Below, piece by piece: positions 7,196 to 10,009 of a DNA stretch of 10,009 nt (position 1 is the stretch's first letter; each line of letters begins with the position of its first letter). The position numbers were made by a program, and so were the translations under genes. The notes beneath the pieces were generated by a model, which saw only the letters and a list, made by a program, of their open reading frames with translations, made no database searches and was not told the DNA's origin. Source of the stretch: Bacteroidales bacterium (lineage in GTDB: Bacteria > Bacteroidota > Bacteroidia > Bacteroidales > UBA10428); assembly GCA_030626465.1 (NCBI GenBank), contig DAOUOU010000096.1, positions 1 to 10,009 on the forward strand, given 5' to 3'.

Positions 7196-7766
7196 GAAAG
7201 AATCTACATTTGGCAGCATGGTGGTAACTCTTTTTTTGGTTACACTTGCTTCATCAGCAGCCCTTGGCTTTGTGTATGAATTAACCAGGGTGCCAATTGC
7301 GAATGCAAAAGCAGCAAAGAAAAATCTTGCCATTAAGCGGGTAACACCCGAATTTGACAATCAGCCCGGCGAGGAATGCTATAAGGTACCTGCCGGCGGA
7401 GATACGATTTACTTCTATATAGCCCGCAAAGGTGATGATACTGTTGGTTATGCTGCTGAAACATTTTCAAACCAGGCATTCGGAGGCTCCCTGAAATTGC
7501 TGGTTGGTTTTCTTCCTGATGGAACCATCAAAGAGACTGCTGTCTTAGAACACAGAGAGACTCCGGGATTAGGTGATAAAATGGTGAAATCGAAGAGCGA
7601 CTGGAGCAGGCAGTTTGAAGGTAAAAATCCTGATGAATTTTTACTGAAAGTAAAAAAGGACGGGGGCGATGTAGATGCTATTACTGCTTCAACCATTACA
7701 TCCCGTGCATACTGCGATGCACTTCAGCGCGCTTATGAATCATTTAAGGAAGGAGATAAGCAATGA
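7188..7766 (+). CDS. rnfG: Rnf complex subunit RnfG, covalent-FMN protein
   Basis: RnfG, homologous to NqrC, is anchored by one N-terminal helix (about 11-30) with a large periplasmic FMN-binding domain. Of 192 residues, the conserved parts are a G-G-S-L-K-L-L-V-G strand (99-107), ETPGLGDKM (124-132) and the flavin-attachment segment DVDAITASTITSRA (161-174), where Thr169 should carry FMN through a phosphoester bond made by ApbE. The core reads TAST rather than the more common (S/T)GAT. The flavin transferase itself is not in this window. The start overlaps rnfD by 8 bp behind a strong Shine-Dalgarno. The stop TGA overlaps an ATG at 7763 that no longer leads into rnfE. Confidence 0.96.
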   Translation: MAKKESTFGSMVVTLFLVTLASSAALGFVYELTRVPIANAKAAKKNLAIKRVTPEFDNQPGEECYKVPAGGDTIYFYIARKGDDTVGYAAETFSNQAFGGSLKLLVGFLPDGTIKETAVLEHRETPGLGDKMVKSKSDWSRQFEGKNPDEFLLKVKKDGGDVDAITASTITSRAYCDALQRAYESFKEGDKQ

Positions 7767-7837
7767 GCCGGATGAAACCCTCATCCTTAGGGCATAAAAT
7801 AGTCGCAAATCTAAAAATGAGGGTTCCACGGTATTAA
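7763..7837 (+). other. Dead-end 24-codon reading frame at the displaced rnfE start
   Basis: An ATG overlapping the rnfG stop (ATGA) is preceded by AAGGAG at 7750-7755 with 7-base spacing, a very good initiation site. The surrounding 14 bases (7752-7765) differ at only one position from the working rnfG start at 7177-7190. This is where rnfE would be expected to begin. The frame encodes only 24 residues, starting MSRMKPSSLG and ending KMRVPRY, then stops at 7835-7837. It is not in frame with rnfE. Ribosomes finishing rnfG would plausibly reinitiate here. The peptide may be a non-functional by-product or a leader peptide; I do not recognise it. Confidence 0.55.
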
Positions 7838-7905
7838 AAGTATTTGTGTTAATTATCATGGTTGTATATAATTGAAAAACAATTGTTTAACAAACATATA
7901 TTCCA
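7767..7905. repeat. Probable small insertion with inverted repeats between rnfG and rnfE
   Basis: These 139 bp separate two genes that are usually adjacent or overlapping. Structure seen: a hairpin GGATGA (7770-7775) with TCATCC (7781-7786) and a 5-base loop; a 9-bp perfect inverted repeat AACCCTCAT (7776-7784) with ATGAGGGTT (7817-7825), flanked by a further CCG/CGG pairing (7768-7770 with 7829-7831); and a 12-bp perfect palindrome AAACAATTGTTT (7877-7888). The first two pairings compete for the same bases. No T-run follows either, so a simple terminator is unlikely, and it would cut off rnfE and rnfA. I see no clear target-site duplication and no transposase. A miniature repeat element or a structured RNA are the two readings. 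Confidence 0.5.
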
Positions 7906-8508
7906 GTGAAAAATTTCACCAAAGGATTTATTAAAGAAAATCCGGTTTTTGTTCTCTTCCTGGGGCTCTGCCCGACTCTTGGCACAACAGGTTCTGCACT
8001 TGACGGTTTAGCGATGGGTCTTGCTACAACTTTTGTTCTTGTAATGTCTAATCTGTTCATTTCACTGTTTGGTAAGCTTATTCCCGATAAGGTAAGGATT
8101 CCGTCATACATCGTAATTATTGCTTCTTTTGTTACAATGGTCGATCTTTTAATGAGTGCCTATACTAACACACCGGGACCGAACGGAGAGCCCAGTTTGT
8201 ATGATAACCTGGGAATTTTTATTCCGCTTATTGTTGTAAACTGCATTGTTCTTGGTCGAGCCGAGGCTTTTGCATCAAAAAACACAGTGATCTCATCACT
8301 GATTGATGGATTTGGTATTGGACTTGGATTCGCGTTTGCACTTGTAATTCTGGGCTCGGTGCGTGAATTATTAGGGAACGGATCACTATTTGGCTTGAAA
8401 TTTATTGAAGGAGACGGAATTCTGATTTTTGTTATGGCACCAGGAGCATTTCTGGCTTTGGGATATCTGATTATGATTATGAATAAATTCAGAGACAAAA
8501 CTGCATAA
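7906..8508 (+). CDS. rnfE: Rnf complex membrane subunit RnfE
   Basis: RnfE is an integral membrane subunit homologous to NqrD. With RnfA it forms a pseudo-symmetric pair thought to hold an Fe-S centre in the membrane through conserved cysteines. The 200 residues begin FTKGFIKENPVFVLFLGLCPTLG (4-26), with Cys22. Then come ALDGLAMGLATTFVLVMSN (31-49), a loop around YTNTPGPNGEPSLYDNLGIFIPLIVVNC (86-113, with Cys113) and LGRAEAFASKN (116-126). The C-terminal helices contain ILGSVRELLGNGSLFG (148-163). The start is taken as GTG at 7906, because an in-frame TAA lies 15 bp upstream and no other standard start intervenes. The GTG has no Shine-Dalgarno. The better-looking start at 7763 is out of frame. 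The true N-terminus may have lost two or three residues. Confidence 0.93.
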   Translation: MKNFTKGFIKENPVFVLFLGLCPTLGTTGSALDGLAMGLATTFVLVMSNLFISLFGKLIPDKVRIPSYIVIIASFVTMVDLLMSAYTNTPGPNGEPSLYDNLGIFIPLIVVNCIVLGRAEAFASKNTVISSLIDGFGIGLGFAFALVILGSVRELLGNGSLFGLKFIEGDGILIFVMAPGAFLALGYLIMIMNKFRDKTA

Positions 8509-8523
8509 CTCGAAGGATCAATT

Positions 8524-9096
8524 ATGGAATACATCATCATTATCATATCTGCCGTATTTGTCAACAATATTGTGTTGATGCAATACCTGGGTATATGCCC
8601 GTTTATTGGAGTATCGGGTAAAGTAGACACAGCTATTGGTATGACGGGCGCGGTTACTTTTGTTATGGTCATCGCCACCATAGTAACTTACCTCTTACAA
8701 CAATATATACTGGAGCCATTAGACATAGGCTTTATGCAAACAGTATCCTTTATTCTTGTTATTGCTTCACTTGTACAACTTGTTGAGATCATTTTAAAAA
8801 AAGTAAGTCCTGCGCTCTACCAGGCTCTGGGCATCTTCCTTCCTCTTATCACTACCAACTGTGCCATACTTGGTGTTGCCATACTTGCTTTCCAGAAAGA
8901 TTTTAACCTGGCAGAAAGCGTAGTCTATGCTTTTGCAAATGCTGTAGGATTTGGTGTGGCACTCATCACTTTCTCGGGTATTCGTGAACAAATTGAACTG
9001 TCCAGTATACCTGAAGGTATGAAAGGCGTTCCTATCGCATTTATCATTGCCGGTATCCTTGCTATGGCTTTCATGGGATTTGCCAATATTGTGTAG
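8524..9096 (+). CDS. rnfA: Rnf complex membrane subunit RnfA
   Basis: RnfA is the RnfE partner in the membrane core, homologous to NqrE. The 190-residue product is the usual length. Family signatures are VNNIVLMQYLGICPFIGVS (13-31, with Cys25), LEPL (63-66), LGIFLPLITTNCAILGVA (102-119, with Cys113) and AFANAVGFGVALITFSGIREQIEL (136-159). It ends MAFMGFANIV, as expected for a complete RnfA. The ATG at 8524 has GAAGGA at 8512-8517, 6 bases upstream, and lies 15 bp after the rnfE stop. It is the last gene of the operon. The frame continues open beyond its TAG stop into a SUMF1-type fragment, with no further stop until 9361. Confidence 0.97.
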   Translation: MEYIIIIISAVFVNNIVLMQYLGICPFIGVSGKVDTAIGMTGAVTFVMVIATIVTYLLQQYILEPLDIGFMQTVSFILVIASLVQLVEIILKKVSPALYQALGIFLPLITTNCAILGVAILAFQKDFNLAESVVYAFANAVGFGVALITFSGIREQIELSSIPEGMKGVPIAFIIAGILAMAFMGFANIV

Positions 9097-9363
9097 AACA
9101 CCATTACACCTGTTGCCAAGATGGCTTTTGGCGGAATGGTCATTCGTTCTGGAAAAGAGAAATTCAGCAGATGGAACAGGGAAGATAAGGACTCTCCTCT
9201 CGACAACCCGCAGGGTCCTGAAAAAGGCCGGCTTCGCGTAATCAGGGGAGGAAGCTGGCATTCCGGACCAGGTTGTGTGCAGGTTTATTATAGAAATGGT
9301 CTGGCCTCGAACTGGATTGATTTTGCCGTTGGGTTCAGGTGTGTACGGGATATAACTAAATAA
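9097..9363 (+). pseudogene. C-terminal remnant of a formylglycine-generating-enzyme/SUMF1-type protein
   Basis: The reading frame from 9121 gives 80 residues, with open frame back to the rnfA stop. Its second half is a clear C-terminus of the FGE-sulfatase/SUMF1 fold: SPLDNPQGPEKGRLRVIRGG (25-44), then SWHSGPG, YRNGLASNWIDFAVGFRCVRD (57-77) and the stop. Complete members are several times longer, and the catalytic or substrate-binding N-terminal two thirds are absent. The first 24 residues do not match the family, and there is no Shine-Dalgarno before the ATG at 9121. In the next frame, AEW at 9131-9139 recalls the family's conserved Glu-Trp just before this region, hinting at a frameshift as well as a truncation. 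It is most likely a decayed fragment; a small expressed protein is the less likely alternative. Confidence 0.65.
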
Positions 9364-9402
9364 AAGCATACTCCGATCCTGTTTTGCTGGTGAGAGTGTA
9401 CT

Positions 9403-10009
9403 CTAAAGAGAATATTTAACAAAAAGATAAACAGATGCAATTATAACCGAACCAATCATTAAAGGGAAACCCACTTTCACATATTCAGAAAAACGCAACG
9501 GGTATTTCGTTTTTTGAGTAAATCCTGCAACAATAATATTCGCCGCTGCTCCTATTATTGTGCCATTACCTCCAAAGCAGGCACCTAATGATAAAGCCCA
9601 CCACAAAGGATCTGTATTTCCCGAAATGGTGTCGGACATATCATGTATTACAGATATCATCATTGCAGTGTAAGGAATGCTGTTGACAATTGTTGTTGTA
9701 AGTGCTGAGACCCACAAAACAAGCTGAGTAGCAATAGTAATATCACCTCTTGTCAGACCAACCATTGTATCTGCAACAATACCTATAACACCGATTTTTT
9801 CGAGTCCTCCGACTATCACAAAAAGTCCGATAAAGAAAAACAACGTGGGCCATTCTACCTCTTTCAATACTTCTTCAGGATCCTGCTTTGTGACCATCAT
9901 CATGATAAAACCGCCACCAAGAGCTATTGTTGCCAGGCTGATCTTATGCAGATGATGTGTAAAAAAAGCCAGTATAACCAGTGAAAATACTACTAATGAC
10001 TTAAGAAGA
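9403..10009 (-). CDS. ArsB/NhaD-type (SLC13-like, CitMHS family) permease, C-terminal part (runs off right edge)
   Basis: The minus strand is open from the right edge to a TAG at 9405-9403, giving the last 201 residues. An internal Met run at about 9903 is not the start: the upstream sequence is also hydrophobic and in family. Features: paired helices around GGGFIMMM, VEWPTLFFFIGLFVIVGGLE, VNSIPYTAMMISVI (a re-entrant-loop motif) and ALSLGACFGGNGTIIGAAAN, then a final helix and a short tail FVKYSL. This is the second half of an ion-transporter-superfamily permease of the ArsB/P-protein/NhaD group. Substrate cannot be told from this part; arsenite, Na+/H+ exchange or an organic anion are possibilities. 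No ars regulator or reductase is visible. It converges on the SUMF1 remnant with 39 bp between. Confidence 0.87.
   Translation of the reverse strand, partial: LLKSLVVFSLVILAFFTHHLHKISLATIALGGGFIMMMVTKQDPEEVLKEVEWPTLFFFIGLFVIVGGLEKIGVIGIVADTMVGLTRGDITIATQLVLWVSALTTTIVNSIPYTAMMISVIHDMSDTISGNTDPLWWALSLGACFGGNGTIIGAAANIIVAGFTQKTKYPLRFSEYVKVGFPLMIGSVIIASVYLFVKYSL

Noticed and set aside
7776..7825. Inverted repeat in the rnfG-rnfE spacer read as an intrinsic terminator
   Set aside because: No run of T follows the 3' arm on the plus strand, and termination here would remove rnfE and rnfA from the operon although both are intact.
8794..9369. Minus-strand open frame of 191 codons spanning the end of rnfA and the SUMF1 remnant
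   Set aside because: It lies opposite a definite rnfA. Its translation has no domain signature, and it crosses an unrelated junction, so it is taken as a shadow frame.
9395..9406. Short inverted repeat AGAGT-GT-ACTCT between the SUMF1 remnant and the permease, possible bidirectional terminator
   Set aside because: The arms are only 5 bp and the loop only 2 bases, with no T-run on either strand, so a stable terminator hairpin is not supported.
1..10009. CRISPR array, tRNA/rRNA genes, complete insertion sequence, defence or biosynthetic gene cluster
   Set aside because: I looked for direct repeats with regular spacing, transposase motifs and RNA gene landmarks on both strands and saw none. 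The space is filled by the genes listed.

Overview
The window looks like a chromosomal segment of a Bacteroidota species, probably an anaerobic or facultatively anaerobic member of the Bacteroidales/Marinilabiliales side of the phylum. Three things point that way. The tamB/tsaD divergent pair is a familiar Bacteroidota neighbourhood. The gene order rseC-rnfB-C-D-G-E-A is the usual one there. The DNA is AT-rich, with TAnnTTTG-type promoter boxes and mostly weak Shine-Dalgarno sites. The lineage call is inference from protein style and synteny, with no database search behind it.

Left part (1-3350): the 5' end of tamB runs off the left edge on the minus strand, divergent from tsaD (t6A tRNA modification). 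A minus-strand single-domain HD hydrolase resembling small alarmone hydrolases converges on tsaD with an 11-bp overlap. A SiaC-family (DUF1987) phosphoprotein and an exported DUF3108 protein follow on the plus strand. These are unlinked housekeeping or regulatory genes.

Centre (3389-9096): one long operon, rseC-rnfB-rnfC-rnfD-rnfG-rnfE-rnfA, encodes a complete Rnf complex. This membrane ferredoxin:NAD+ oxidoreductase couples electron flow to Na+ or H+ translocation. RnfB and RnfC carry the soluble Fe-S/flavin modules. RnfD and RnfG carry the sites for covalently bound FMN. RnfE and RnfA form the membrane pair with the conserved central cysteines. All six subunits are full length. The junctions are tight except at rnfC/rnfD (48 bp) and rnfG/rnfE (139 bp).

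The rnfG/rnfE gap is the most interesting spot. A ribosome-binding site and ATG nearly identical to the working rnfG start sit exactly where rnfE should begin, but they open a 24-codon dead-end frame. The rnfE-coding sequence resumes 139 bp after the rnfG stop from a GTG with no Shine-Dalgarno. The intervening DNA contains inverted repeats that can pair in mutually exclusive ways. It reads as a small insertion that displaced the rnfE start.

Right part (9097-10009): immediately after rnfA, in its own reading frame beyond the stop, lies the C-terminal piece of a formylglycine-generating-enzyme/SUMF1-type domain, probably a gene remnant. A minus-strand ArsB/NhaD-type (SLC13-like) permease converges on it and runs off the right edge. 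I see no tRNA, rRNA, CRISPR array or complete mobile element. No wholly new system is evident; the value lies in the operon scars.
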